64,000 nucleotides of DNA from Phycisphaerales bacterium Planc_01 (GCA_001603075.1 LVBB01000158.1:70549-134548); one strand, 5' to 3'. Numbered from the stretch's first letter, positions 48,043 to 56,938 are shown. Notes: generated by a model from the letters alone, not told the origin. Numbers and translations are program-made.

Positions 48043-48256
48043 CCAAAGCGGACGCCGCACATTCGGCCTGACAGGGCGAAAAAGGTCGAGAATAAGATAG
48101 GCCCAACGGGCAGAAGCGAAGGTATGATAGCAGAATGAGCTACGGCGGTGCAGCCGGGCAAGCTCGAACGGGAAACGTTGGATGGTGGTTGCCGTGAAGG
48201 CCGGCGCGGAGTTGACCAATGGCTGTCAGGCGATCACGAGAAAGGAAAAGACCGGG

Positions 48257-48682
48257 ATGAAAACCAAGCTACTGCTCGTCGGAATCGTTGCTGTTGTGTT
48301 GGGAACCACGATCGCCGTGCCTGTCATGGCCGAGGATGAGACAATCACGATGTTCGTCAGCCGCGTCCGCCTGGCGTACAACGGCCGCTCTTCCGGCGGA
48401 TCCGACAGGGTCGTTGCCATGGTCCATGTTCGAGACACGAACAAGGCCGCCGTCGCTGGGGCAACCGTGACGGCAGAATGGACTCTGCCCAATGGCACAG
48501 AGACGGTGACGGGGACCACCGACTTCCAGGGCATCGCCACGTTTCAGGTGTGGGCTGGAAGGGGCACGTATACGCTCTGCGTGACGGACGTGACCAAGAA
48601 CGGATGGCAGTACGATCCCGATCTGAACCTTGAAACATGTGGCGAGATCGAAATCACCTGGCCGTTCAGTCCCCCTCGGTAG
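48257..48682 (+). CDS. small secreted Ig-like (carboxypeptidase-regulatory-like) protein
   Basis: 141-residue exported protein. Signal peptide MKTKLLLVGIVAVVLGTT with cleavage near VMAED. The mature part is one beta-sandwich: MVHVRDTNKAAVAGATVTAE, GTTDFQGIATFQVWAGRGTY, which is the CarboxypepD_reg/Big-type pattern. Two Cys may form a disulfide. Start ATG 48257 follows AAAGGA. Probably a surface or matrix component; no partner is adjacent. Confidence 0.7.
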   Translation: MKTKLLLVGIVAVVLGTTIAVPVMAEDETITMFVSRVRLAYNGRSSGGSDRVVAMVHVRDTNKAAVAGATVTAEWTLPNGTETVTGTTDFQGIATFQVWAGRGTYTLCVTDVTKNGWQYDPDLNLETCGEIEITWPFSPPR

Positions 48683-48900
48683 AGGAGAAAAGGCGAGGCG
48701 TGTATTCAGGCTCGCAGGCTGGGCCGTGCCCACCGTTCCCGGAAAGCCACCGGCGCAGCCCGCCATCGGCGGATGCCCACGGATAGACTCTTCTCCGACA
48801 AGGAGGCAGGCCGGTACGAAAGAAGTGTGCCGGAAGACGTCAGTTCAGCCCCCGTACCCCGTATCCTAAGGGTTGACCCTCTCTCTTCGCCCTGTGTTGG

Positions 48901-48952
48901 CAAGGAGTTATGCGAGCATGTGGAAAAAATGGACCTGACACCTTTGGATCTC
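48901..48952. repeat. dispersed ~52-bp repeat, copy 2
   Basis: Second copy of the sequence at 47991; includes GGACCTGACACCTTTGG, the kind of string often seen near REP-associated transposases. Confidence 0.65.
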
Positions 48953-49052
48953 CCGATTGGATTGACCCTCTTGCCCATCGGCCCATTATACCACGCCCCC
49001 GCCACCCGGGCTCGTATCTCGTCGCTCGCCACTCGTATCCCGCAAAAGCGCC

Positions 49053-49075
49053 GTAGGATGGGCTTGAGCCCATGC
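49053..49075. repeat. 23-bp palindromic repeat, copy 2
   Basis: Identical to 38058-38080, here outside any copy of the larger MITE-like repeat, so the palindrome spreads on its own. Confidence 0.7.
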
Positions 49076-49194
49076 GGAATCTTTCGTTTCTTCACTCATT
49101 TTTTCGAAAAAGGCATCCACATCGGGCGGCCGGCGTCGCCATAGGATCAGTTACGCGGGAGTACGTGGCATGGAGACCGAACGGGGGGGACAGT

Positions 49195-50235
49195 GGGGTC
49201 GCATCTTGAATTATAAGTTATCGGTTTTGGCAGCGGTTTCGACTGTGCGGCGGAAGTTGGGATCTTCGTTGAGTCGTCGCTCCACTCTGCGACAGGCCTG
49301 GGACACCGCGGCATAGCTGACGCCGAAATGCGGCGCGATCTGCCCCAACCGGTAGCGGCCGGCGCGCCACAAGAGGTACATCACGGCATCGCGGTCTGGG
49401 CGCCGGCGACGGCGGATCGGTCGCGAAAGCTCGGCGATCTGCTGTGGTCCAATCCCCAGCCCGCGCGCGTATTCAGACAGACGCTCTGGAATCGAGGCGT
49501 GCGACCGTAGCGCGCGCAACTGTGGTTTCTCGTCATCCCTCTGCCCGCTCAGGCGCCGCCGCAGGTCGTCCACGACCGCCGGGCTTCCGAGCACGAGCCC
49601 ACAATACAATTCCGTGAGCAGACCGTCCTGGCGATCCTCATATTGGCGAACCTCCTCGCGGAAGCGGCTGCCATCCATATCGAAGTGTTGGTACACGAGA
49701 CGCCGATCGAACCATGCGGGTCCGCCCCGGCCGTATGCCAGGGCCCGATAGCTGCTCCACGGATAGTCCGCCAACCGCTCGACCAGGCGGGCCCGGAGCG
49801 GATTGCGATGGATGTACAGAAGTAGACGATGCTGGTAAGCGTCTTCGGCGACGAGGAAACTCTTGAAGCGGCCCTGGAACAGATGGCCGCGGCGCTCGTG
49901 GCGGGCATTGTGCCACGTGCTGTACGAGACGCCCAGCCACTGCATGGCGACCGACAGATTCGCTTCTCGCGTGCGGACCAGCAGGTGGTAGTGGTTGCCC
50001 ATCAGGACATAAGCGTAGATCGCCAGAGAGAACCGCTGCGAACAACGCCCCAAACGCGCCAGAAATCCCTCGCGATCTTGTGCATCGCGAAAAACCGCGC
50101 GCTGCTCGTTACCACGGTTGAGTACGTGGTAAAACGTATCTTCCTGGTCGATTCGCAACGGCCGCGCCATGCACGCCACCGTACCTGACCCAGTCCCGGC
50201 CCGTCAAGATAATTTATAATTCAAGATGTGACCCC
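49195..50235. mobile_element. complete RAYT (IS200-like) element with 28-bp inverted ends
   Basis: A 1041-bp unit bounded by inverted repeats 49195-49222 and 50208-50235. The ends match at 26 of 28 bases (GGGGTC, CATCTTGAATTATAA and TTATC shared). The left end includes the transposase stop codon. No target duplication is obvious. Confidence 0.8.
49211..50170 (-). CDS. REP-associated tyrosine transposase (Y1/HUH)
   Basis: 319-residue single-strand transposase. The N-terminus MARPLRIDQEDTFYHVLNRG is the family hallmark, the HUH metal motif is MGNHYHLLV, and the catalytic Tyr lies in the following helical segment (DAYQHRLLLYIHRNP). The C-terminal 110 residues form a helix-turn-helix (LGIGPQQIAEL, VSYAAVSQACRRVE) resembling the DnaA-type DNA-binding extension seen in a RAYT subgroup. 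Start is placed at the second Met. Full length with intact motifs, so possibly active. Confidence 0.9.
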   Translation of the reverse strand: MARPLRIDQEDTFYHVLNRGNEQRAVFRDAQDREGFLARLGRCSQRFSLAIYAYVLMGNHYHLLVRTREANLSVAMQWLGVSYSTWHNARHERRGHLFQGRFKSFLVAEDAYQHRLLLYIHRNPLRARLVERLADYPWSSYRALAYGRGGPAWFDRRLVYQHFDMDGSRFREEVRQYEDRQDGLLTELYCGLVLGSPAVVDDLRRRLSGQRDDEKPQLRALRSHASIPERLSEYARGLGIGPQQIAELSRPIRRRRRPDRDAVMYLLWRAGRYRLGQIAPHFGVSYAAVSQACRRVERRLNEDPNFRRTVETAAKTDNL

Positions 50236-50461
50236 TACGCAGACCCCCTCTTCTGTCTTTACTTGCGGGCAATACCATCGAGGGCGGGACGCAAGGGCAG
50301 GATGCCCTCGCCACGAAGGACGGCGCTCGACCGGTCGGAGCCGGTCTGCGCATAAAGAAACCGGGCGACAACTCATCTGCCGCATGCCCGTAAGGGTGTC
50401 AAGAGCGCGCTGCGGCGTCGCTGCAGACGAATTGCCGCCCGGAACAGAGTCTACCGCATCG

Positions 50462-51541
50462 TTACTGAGCGACCTTCTCGGCGACGAGGTCGCCGACTTC
50501 GCTGGTGGAAAAGCCCATGCGTCCGGCGGCCAGGCTCTTGAGCTTGTTGGCGGTGACGTACATGACGGCCTTCTCGATGGCGGTCGCGGCCTTCTCTTCG
50601 CCCAGCGTCGCCAGCATCATCTGGGCCGAGCAGACGGCGGCCAGCGGGTTGATGACGCCCTTGCCCGTGTACTTCGGGGCGCTGCCGCCGATGGGCTCGA
50701 ACATGCTGACGCCCTCGGGGTTGATATTGCCGCCGGCGGCGATGCCCATGCCGCCCTGCGTGATCGCGCCGAGGTCGGTGATGATGTCGCCGAACATGTT
50801 GCCTGTGACGATCACGTCGAACCACTCGGGGTTCTTCACCATCCACATGCACGTGGCATCGACGTGGTAGTAGTCCCGCCGGATGTCGGGATACTCGGCC
50901 TTGCCGATCTCATGGAAGGCCCGCTCCCACAGGTCGTAGATGTACGTCAGGACGTTGGTCTTGCCGCACAGCGCCAGCGTGTTCTCCGGGCCTCTGCCCC
51001 GTGCCTTCTTGCCGTACTTGCGGGCGTATTCGAAGGCGTACCGCAGGCAGCGTTCCACCTGATGGCGGGAGTAGACGGCCGTCTGCACCGCCACCTCGTG
51101 GGGCGTGCCCTTCATGGTGAAGCCGCCGGTGCCGGTGTAGGCGTCGCCCGAATTCTCGCGAACGACCACGTAATCGATCTCGTTGGGCCCCTTGTCCTTC
51201 AGCGGGGTCTCCACGCCGGGATAGAGGCGGACCGGACGCAGGTTGATGTACTGGTCCAGCTCGAAGCGGGCCTTCAGCAGAATGCCCTTCTCGAGGATCC
51301 CCGGCGCGACGTCGGGATGGCCGATCGCGCCCAGCAGAATCGCATCGAACTTGCGCAGCTCCTCGACGGCGCTGTCGGGCAGCGTCTCGCCCGTTCGTTT
51401 GTATCGCTCGCCGCCGAAGTCGAACTCCGTCAGATCGACCCTGAAGCCGAACTTCGTCGCGGCGGTCTTCAGCACTTTCACGGCCTCGGCCGTCACTTCC
51501 GGCCCCGTCCCGTCTCCGGGCATCACTGCGATCTTGTACAC
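50462..51541 (-). CDS. leuB: 3-isopropylmalate dehydrogenase
   Basis: 359-residue NAD-dependent oxidative decarboxylase, third step of leucine synthesis. Nucleotide/substrate motifs: VMPGDGTGPEVT at the N-terminus, RPVRLYPG, VVRENSGDAYTG, KTNVL, and metal-site GNMFGDIITDLGA with GGNINPEGVSMFEPIGGSAP. GTG 51541 is chosen because AAGGAG lies eight bases upstream; an ATG at 51562 in the same frame would place that site inside the gene. The end-clade resembles isocitrate/isopropylmalate dehydrogenases of the bacterial-archaeal type, so homoisocitrate activity cannot be excluded, but the operon argues for LeuB. Confidence 0.92.
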   Translation of the reverse strand: MYKIAVMPGDGTGPEVTAEAVKVLKTAATKFGFRVDLTEFDFGGERYKRTGETLPDSAVEELRKFDAILLGAIGHPDVAPGILEKGILLKARFELDQYINLRPVRLYPGVETPLKDKGPNEIDYVVVRENSGDAYTGTGGFTMKGTPHEVAVQTAVYSRHQVERCLRYAFEYARKYGKKARGRGPENTLALCGKTNVLTYIYDLWERAFHEIGKAEYPDIRRDYYHVDATCMWMVKNPEWFDVIVTGNMFGDIITDLGAITQGGMGIAAGGNINPEGVSMFEPIGGSAPKYTGKGVINPLAAVCSAQMMLATLGEEKAATAIEKAVMYVTANKLKSLAAGRMGFSTSEVGDLVAEKVAQ

Positions 51542-51588
51542 CTTCCATTCTCCTTTTCTCAAAGCTTCAAACGTGCTTCAACGAAACT

Positions 51589-53067
51589 CTATATTTCGCG
51601 ATTCGGGTTCGCCGTGGGCATGGCTGCCCCGACGTCGCTGCGCCACTGGTGCAGCATCCGGCGAAGCTGGGCCGCCTTTTCGGGCATCGTGGCGGACAGG
51701 TCCTGCTTTTCGCCGAGATCGTCGCGCAGATTATACAGTTCCACGTGGTTGTTCTCATAGAACTCGATCAACTTATAGTCGCCCAGCCGGATCGCTCCGC
51801 CCGGCGAGCCGCCCTGGTTGCCGTAGTGGGGATAGTGCCAGTACAGCGCACGGGCCTTCGCCCCGTCCCGCCCGCGCAGCAACGGGACCAAACTACGCCC
51901 GTCCATGTGCTGCCTGGGTTTGAGCGGCAGGCCCGCCATCTCCAGCATCGTCGGATAGAAGTCCGTGCTGGTCACCGGCTCGTCGCACACGCTGCCCGCT
52001 TTGACCGCCCCGGGCCAGCGGACGATCATCGGCTCGCGAATCCCGCCCTCGTAGAGCCAGCCCTTGCCCGCTCGCAACGGCAGATTCGACGTCGGATGGC
52101 CCTCGGACGTCGAGAGGCCGCCGTTGTCGGACATGAAGAACACGACCGTGTTCCGCGTCAGATCGAGCCGGTCCAGTGCGTCGAGCACCTTGCCGACGGC
52201 CAGGTCCATCGCCTCGACCATGCCCGCGTAGACGGCGTGGTCCTGCACGAGGCGGACCTCGCGGTCGCCTTCCTTGCCCCAGGCCGGATCGTGGGGCGCA
52301 ACGGTCTTGGCCTTGGCTTCGTACTTGGCCTTGAGGTCCTCCCGCGCCATCAGCGGCGTGTGCACCGAGTAGAACGACAGATAGGCCAGGAAAGGCTCGT
52401 CCCGATGCTCTTCGATGAAGCGGCAGGTCTCGGTCGCCAGCCGGTCGGGCAGGTGCTCGCCGTCGGGCCCATCGGGCAGTCGCGGATTGCCATAGGGCGA
52501 GAAGTATCTCTTGCCGCCGTAAGGTCCGCCCCGGTCATGGCCGCCCTTGTTCACGTCGAAGCCCTGGTCTTCCGGCCAGAACCCCTCCGGTCCCAGATGC
52601 CACTTGCCCGCGAAGAAGGTCGCGTACCCATGCTCCTTCAGCGCCTCAGGGATGGTCACTTCCTCCAAGGGCAGCCGGTTGAGATAGCGTGCCGGCAGGA
52701 GCGGCTTGTCTTTGGTCCAATGCTTGTCGACGGTGTCGGGTTGCGGCGCGCCGAAGTAATCCGTCGTCTGCAATCGCGCCGGATACTTGCCCGTCATGAT
52801 GCTGGCCCGTGTCGGCGAGCACACCGGACAGGCGGCATAGGCGTTCGTGAACCGCATCCCCTGCGCCGCCAGCCGGTCCACGTTCGGCGTCTCGTAGAAC
52901 CTGCTGCCGTAGCAGCCCAAATCCGTCCAGCCCAGATCGTCGACGAGGAAGAACACGAAGTTCAGCCGCTCTCGTTTGCGATGGCTGCCAGGCGAGCGCG
53001 AGACGCTCCCGCCGGCCCCCAGCAGGACGGCCGCTCCAACACTCTGTAGAAAGTGGCGTCGATTCAT
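51589..53067 (-). CDS. Tat-exported sulfatase
   Basis: 492-residue arylsulfatase-type enzyme inserted in the leucine operon between leuD and leuB. Tat signal NRRHFLQSVGAAVLLGAGG. Metal site FFLVDDLGWTDLGCYG; formylglycine motif CSPTRASIMTGKYP, the Cys converted by a maturase; further conserved GKWHLG, SDNGG and HPTSN. Hydrolyses sulfate esters, probably on polysaccharides. The 24-26 bp spacings to both neighbours show it is co-transcribed. No leucine-pathway role is evident. Confidence 0.92.
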   Translation of the reverse strand: MNRRHFLQSVGAAVLLGAGGSVSRSPGSHRKRERLNFVFFLVDDLGWTDLGCYGSRFYETPNVDRLAAQGMRFTNAYAACPVCSPTRASIMTGKYPARLQTTDYFGAPQPDTVDKHWTKDKPLLPARYLNRLPLEEVTIPEALKEHGYATFFAGKWHLGPEGFWPEDQGFDVNKGGHDRGGPYGGKRYFSPYGNPRLPDGPDGEHLPDRLATETCRFIEEHRDEPFLAYLSFYSVHTPLMAREDLKAKYEAKAKTVAPHDPAWGKEGDREVRLVQDHAVYAGMVEAMDLAVGKVLDALDRLDLTRNTVVFFMSDNGGLSTSEGHPTSNLPLRAGKGWLYEGGIREPMIVRWPGAVKAGSVCDEPVTSTDFYPTMLEMAGLPLKPRQHMDGRSLVPLLRGRDGAKARALYWHYPHYGNQGGSPGGAIRLGDYKLIEFYENNHVELYNLRDDLGEKQDLSATMPEKAAQLRRMLHQWRSDVGAAMPTANPNREI

Positions 53068-53091
53068 CGTCTTCTTTCGATCCGACCGATG

Positions 53092-53580
53092 TTAGCTCTT
53101 CAATTCAGCGGCGATCTTGTCCAGCAGGCCGCCGGCGGCGATGATCTCCAGTGCGAAGTCGGGCAGCGGCTGGAACGTGATCGTGCGGCCGTTGGTCTTG
53201 TCGGTGATCACACCGGCGTCGTAGTCGATCTCGACCTCGTCGCCGTCGGCGATCTTGTCCACCGCCTCAGCCGATTCGATCAGGTAGAATCCGCAGTCGA
53301 TCGCGTTGCGGTAGAAGATCCGCGCGAACGACCGTGCGATCACCGTCTGGACCTTCGCGCCGCGAATCGCCCAGACCGCGTGCTCCCGGCTCGAACCGCA
53401 GCCGAAGTCGTCGCCGGCTACCACTACGTCGCCCGGCCGGACCTTCTTGACGAAGTTCACGTCGAGATCTTCCAGGCAGTGCGTCGCCAACTCGGCCTCG
53501 GCGTCCGTATTCAAATACCGCGCCGGAATGATCTCGTCCGTATTGACATGATCGCGTTTATACACATGTGCCGTTGCCAT
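53092..53580 (-). CDS. leuD: 3-isopropylmalate dehydratase small subunit
   Basis: 162-residue swivelling-domain subunit of isopropylmalate isomerase. Motifs: [29 protein letters not shown] and [12 protein letters not shown], which form the substrate-binding loop. Works with LeuC, encoded two genes upstream and separated from it by the four-helix-bundle gene. Confidence 0.95.
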   Translation of the reverse strand: MATAHVYKRDHVNTDEIIPARYLNTDAEAELATHCLEDLDVNFVKKVRPGDVVVAGDDFGCGSSREHAVWAIRGAKVQTVIARSFARIFYRNAIDCGFYLIESAEAVDKIADGDEVEIDYDAGVITDKTNGRTITFQPLPDFALEIIAAGGLLDKIAAELKS

Positions 53581-53604
53581 GACGATTCCTCATCCTCAAT
53601 TGAA

Positions 53605-53668
53605 ACCACGTGAGATTGAAATCAAAGATCAAGAATTAAAGATCAAAACGACATATCAACATGCAAAA
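53605..53668. repeat. repeat arm flanking the four-helix-bundle gene (left)
   Basis: Tandem AATCAAAG, ATCAAGA, ATTAAAG, ATCAAAA words and ATGCAAAAT, next to the 3' end of the inserted gene. Loosely complementary to the arm at 54025. Confidence 0.65.
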
Positions 53669-54040
53669 TCACCTTTTTCCCTTCAAGGTCAGGATGCTGG
53701 AGGCGAAGATGTTCGCTATTTCATCGAGTTCACCGAGGAACCATTCGACGTCCTTGGGCTTTGCGCGCTTGCTGTCGCGAAGCAAGGCCAGCCACAGCTT
53801 GCTCTCGTTCGCCGATTTCAAGCAGATGTTGAAGAAGTTCGTGAAGTCCTTCCTGCTGCTTGCGGCCTGGCCTTCCACGTAGTTGCCAATGATGCTTGTA
53901 CCGCTTCGCAAGAGCTGATCGCCCAGACGTCGTGACACATTATCCTTCGGAAGCGCATCGAGAAACTCGATGAGTCGAAGCGCGAAATCATAGAGTCGCT
54001 TCTTGAATTCCCTTTTGAATTTCTCTTTGTCGCTTTGCAT
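53669..54040 (-). CDS. four-helix-bundle protein (S23/IVS-type)
   Basis: 123-residue protein of the family first seen in 23S rRNA intervening sequences (S23). Helical throughout: FALRLIEFLDALPKDN, RRLGDQLLRSGTSIIGNYVEG, NFFNICLKSANESKLWLALL, VEWFLGELDEIANIFASSIL. The central RSGTSIIGNYVEGQAASS is the conserved stretch. Family function is unclear. It interrupts leuC-leuD and is bracketed by repeat arms, so it looks like an inserted cassette. Lys-rich, lower GC than its neighbours. Confidence 0.85.
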   Translation of the reverse strand: MQSDKEKFKREFKKRLYDFALRLIEFLDALPKDNVSRRLGDQLLRSGTSIIGNYVEGQAASSRKDFTNFFNICLKSANESKLWLALLRDSKRAKPKDVEWFLGELDEIANIFASSILTLKGKR

Positions 54041-54064
54041 TTTGCCTTTTGCTCTTTGATTTTT
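54025..54064. repeat. repeat arm flanking the four-helix-bundle gene (right)
   Basis: TTTGCAT, TTTGCCT, TTTGCTC, TTTGATT, TTT: T-rich 7-mers that cover the first codons of the inserted gene and reach the leuC stop. Confidence 0.65.
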
Positions 54065-55327
54065 TCACAGGTATTTCCTCGGGTCGGCGAGTTTGCCTTC
54101 GACGGCGCTGGCGGCGACGGTGGCGGGGCTGGCGAGGTAGACCTCGCTCTTGGGGCTGCCCATCCGGCCGACGAAATTGCGGTTCGTCGTACTGATGCAC
54201 TTCTCCCCGGCGGCCAGGACGCCCATGAACCCGCCCAGGCACGCCCCGCAGGTCGGCGCCGAGATCACGCAGCCGGCGTCGTAGAACACGTCGAACAGTC
54301 CTTCGTCGCTCGCCTGCTTCCAGATCACCGGCGTGGCCGGCACGACCAGCGTCCGAATCTTCACCTCTTTGCCTTTGAGAATGTCGGCGGCGACGCGCAG
54401 GTCCTCGATGCGACCGTTCGTGCAACTGCCGATGTAGGCCTGGTCCATCGGCGTGCCCGCGCAGTCCCCGACGGCAACCCCGCCGCTGGGTAGGTGCGGC
54501 AGGGCCACCATCGGTTCGATCGTAGAGCAGTCGAATTCCTCGACTACCGCGTATTCTGCATCGTCATCGGAGGCGACGACGGTATAGTCCTGTTTGCCCT
54601 TCAGCCGGCCTTCAAGATAGGCCTTCGTGACGTCGTCGAATCCGATGATGCCGTTCTTGGCCCCGGCCTCGATGGCCATGTTCGTGATCGTCATTCGCGC
54701 TTCCATCGACATCTCGGCCAGCGCCGGCCCGACGAACTCCATCGCCCTGTAGAGCGCCCCGTCGGTGCCGATCCGCGCGATCACGGTCAGGATCACGTCC
54801 TTGCTGTACACGCCGGACCGCAGCGAGCCGTTCAGGACGAACTTCATCGACGCGGGCACGCGGAACCAGAGCCGGCCGGTGGCGATCGAAGCCGCCAGGT
54901 CGGTCGAGCCGATCCCCGTGCTGAAGGCCGCCAGGGCGCCGTAGGTGCACGTGTGTGAATCCCCGCCCACGATCACCTCGCCCGGGCGGATGTGGCCCTG
55001 CTCGGGCAGCAGGGCGTGGCAGACGCCGGCCCGGCCCAGCTTGTAGTAATACTTGATCTTGTGCCGCTTGGCCCAGTCGTCGAGCCGCTTGTGCAGTTCG
55101 GCGCTCTTGACGTCCTTGGGCGGCTGGAAGTGGTCCGGCGTCACCACGATCTTCTCCGGATCGAACACCCGGTCGATGCCGCGCTCGGCCAGCATCGAGA
55201 TCGCCGGCGGCGTCGTCACATCGTGACACATCACCACGTCGATGTTGGCGTCCACCAGTTGTCCGGGCGTCACCTTCTTGTGCCCGCTGGCCCGCGCGAA
55301 GATCTTCTCCGTTATCGTCATTGCCAT
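54065..55327 (-). CDS. leuC: 3-isopropylmalate dehydratase large subunit
   Basis: 420-residue aconitase-family subunit holding the [4Fe-4S] cluster. Cluster ligands: Cys in YIGSCTNGR and the pair in APTCGACLGG; active-site motifs VVMCHDVTT, DPEKIVVTPDHF, GGDSHTCTYGALAAFSTG. Length and motif spacing match the shorter archaeal/bacterial LeuC clade rather than the 465-residue enterobacterial type. 24 bp downstream of leuA. Confidence 0.95.
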   Translation of the reverse strand: MAMTITEKIFARASGHKKVTPGQLVDANIDVVMCHDVTTPPAISMLAERGIDRVFDPEKIVVTPDHFQPPKDVKSAELHKRLDDWAKRHKIKYYYKLGRAGVCHALLPEQGHIRPGEVIVGGDSHTCTYGALAAFSTGIGSTDLAASIATGRLWFRVPASMKFVLNGSLRSGVYSKDVILTVIARIGTDGALYRAMEFVGPALAEMSMEARMTITNMAIEAGAKNGIIGFDDVTKAYLEGRLKGKQDYTVVASDDDAEYAVVEEFDCSTIEPMVALPHLPSGGVAVGDCAGTPMDQAYIGSCTNGRIEDLRVAADILKGKEVKIRTLVVPATPVIWKQASDEGLFDVFYDAGCVISAPTCGACLGGFMGVLAAGEKCISTTNRNFVGRMGSPKSEVYLASPATVAASAVEGKLADPRKYL

Positions 55328-55351
55328 GATGTTGATTCCTTCTTCTTTCGA

Positions 55352-56914
55352 CTACAGTTCTGTCTTCGTGGCCTGGCCGTTGGCCTGCTGGGTGGCGGTC
55401 ATGCGGTTGATGGCGTCGACGTAGGCCTTGGCACTGGCTTCGATGATGTCGGTCGATACGCCGCGGCCAATAAACGTTCGTCCGGCGTCAATGATGCGAA
55501 CCGTCGCCTCGCCCAGCGCATCCTTGCCGCTGGTGACGGCGCGGATGGAGTAGTTCTCCAGCTTGGGCGACAGGCCCGTCGCTTCGCGAATCGCCTCATA
55601 GGCCGCATCGACAGGTCCGTCGCCGCAGGCGGCCGCCTGCCGCTCCTGGCCGGCGATCCGCATGCGCACGCTGGCCGTCGGCAGCGTCCCTGTCCCGGAC
55701 GCGACGTGCAGGTACTTCAGTTCGTACACCTGCGAGACGATGCGGACTTCGTCGTTGATGATGGCGGCCACGTCCTCATCGAACACCTCCTTCTTCTTGT
55801 CGGCGATTTCGAGGAATCGCGCGTAAGCCTGTTCGAGCTCGGATTCCGTGAGCTTGTAGCCAAGCTGCCGACAGCGGTCACTGAAGCCGTGTCGGCCCGT
55901 GTGGCGTCCGAGCACCATGCGCGAGCCGCCGAGGCCGATCGTCTCGGGTGTCATGATCTCGTACGTGCTGCGTTCTTTGAGAATCCCGTCCACATGGATG
56001 CCCGACTCGTGCGCGAACGCGTTGGCGCCGACGATCGCCTTGTTGGGCTGGATCACGAACCCTGTCAGTTGCGAGACCAACTGGCTGGTGCGATAGATCT
56101 CTCTCGTGTTGATGTTCATCGTCAGCCCATTGGCGCCGACGGCGGCAAAGAAGTTGGCCCTCGTGTGGATCGCCATGACGATCTCTTCGAGTGCGGCGTT
56201 GCCGGCCCGCTCGCCGAGTCCGTTGACGGCACACTCGACCTGGCGGGCCCCGTTGTGGACGCCGGCCAGCGAATTGGCGACTGCCAGACCGAGGTCGTTA
56301 TGGCAATGCGTACTGATGACGCACTTGTCGATGCCGGGGACTTCGCGCTTGAGCGTGGCGATGAGCTGGCCGTACTCGTGGGGCAGCATATAGCCGACGG
56401 TGTCCGGAATGTTCAAGGTGGTCGCTCCGGCCTCGATCACGGCCGCGAGGATTTCGATGAGGAACGGCACCTCGCTGCGCCCGGCGTCCTCGGGCGAGAA
56501 CTCCACGTCGTCCACGAACTGGCGGGCGTGCTGGACGGCGGCGACCGCCATCTTCACCACCTCAGCGGGCGGCTTGTTGAGCTTGTGCTTCATGTGGATC
56601 GGCGAGGTCGCGATGAACGTGTGGATCCGCTTGTTCGCCGCCGGGGCCAGGGCCTTGCCCGCTGCCTCGATGTCCACGTCCTTGGCTCGCGCAAGCCCTG
56701 TAATGACAGGACCTTGCACCTGTTCGGCCACGAGGCGCGTCGCCTCGAACTGGGCCGGCGAGGAGACCGGGAAGCCCGCCTCGATGATATCGACGCCGAG
56801 AGCGGCCAGTTGCTGGGCGATCTCGAGCTTCTGGGGGATCGAGAGCGAGGCGCCGGGCGACTGCTCGCCGTCGCGTAACGTCGTGTCGAAAATGAAGACT
56901 TTCTCGTCAGGCAT
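55352..56914 (-). CDS. leuA: 2-isopropylmalate synthase
   Basis: 520-residue first enzyme of the leucine pathway, condensing acetyl-CoA with 2-ketoisovalerate. HMGL-like barrel: FDTTLRDGEQSPGAS (metal Asp), STHCHNDLGLAVANSLAG (metal His pair), VNGLGERAGNAALEE. The C-terminal LeuA dimer domain (about 380-510) is the leucine allosteric site. ATG 56914 with GGAG eight bases upstream; the longer start at 56935 lacks support. Likely also regulated by the leader ORF upstream. Confidence 0.95.
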   Translation of the reverse strand: MPDEKVFIFDTTLRDGEQSPGASLSIPQKLEIAQQLAALGVDIIEAGFPVSSPAQFEATRLVAEQVQGPVITGLARAKDVDIEAAGKALAPAANKRIHTFIATSPIHMKHKLNKPPAEVVKMAVAAVQHARQFVDDVEFSPEDAGRSEVPFLIEILAAVIEAGATTLNIPDTVGYMLPHEYGQLIATLKREVPGIDKCVISTHCHNDLGLAVANSLAGVHNGARQVECAVNGLGERAGNAALEEIVMAIHTRANFFAAVGANGLTMNINTREIYRTSQLVSQLTGFVIQPNKAIVGANAFAHESGIHVDGILKERSTYEIMTPETIGLGGSRMVLGRHTGRHGFSDRCRQLGYKLTESELEQAYARFLEIADKKKEVFDEDVAAIINDEVRIVSQVYELKYLHVASGTGTLPTASVRMRIAGQERQAAACGDGPVDAAYEAIREATGLSPKLENYSIRAVTSGKDALGEATVRIIDAGRTFIGRGVSTDIIEASAKAYVDAINRMTATQQANGQATKTEL

Positions 56915-56938
56915 CGTATTTCTCCGGAACATCATTTC

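Larger units (their letters stand above)
47611..48256. other. non-coding gap with stem-loop and a RAYT-type repeat relic
   Basis: About 650 bp without a credible gene. It holds the 16-bp perfect inverted repeat at 47642-47680 and the first copy of a ~52-bp dispersed repeat at 47991-48042. Otherwise featureless. Confidence 0.6.
48683..49194. other. non-coding gap with dispersed repeats
   Basis: About 510 bp. Contains copy 2 of the ~52-bp repeat (48901-48952) and copy 2 of the 23-bp palindrome (49053-49075). No reading frame has a ribosome site or family similarity. Confidence 0.6.

Noticed and set aside
49195..50235. Cut-and-paste DDE insertion sequence
   Set aside because: The encoded protein is a Y1/HUH transposase with an HYH motif; no DDE residues and no target duplication are seen.
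50228..51760. 510-codon forward frame opposite leuB
   Set aside because: Antisense shadow of leuB and the RAYT flank; no family similarity.
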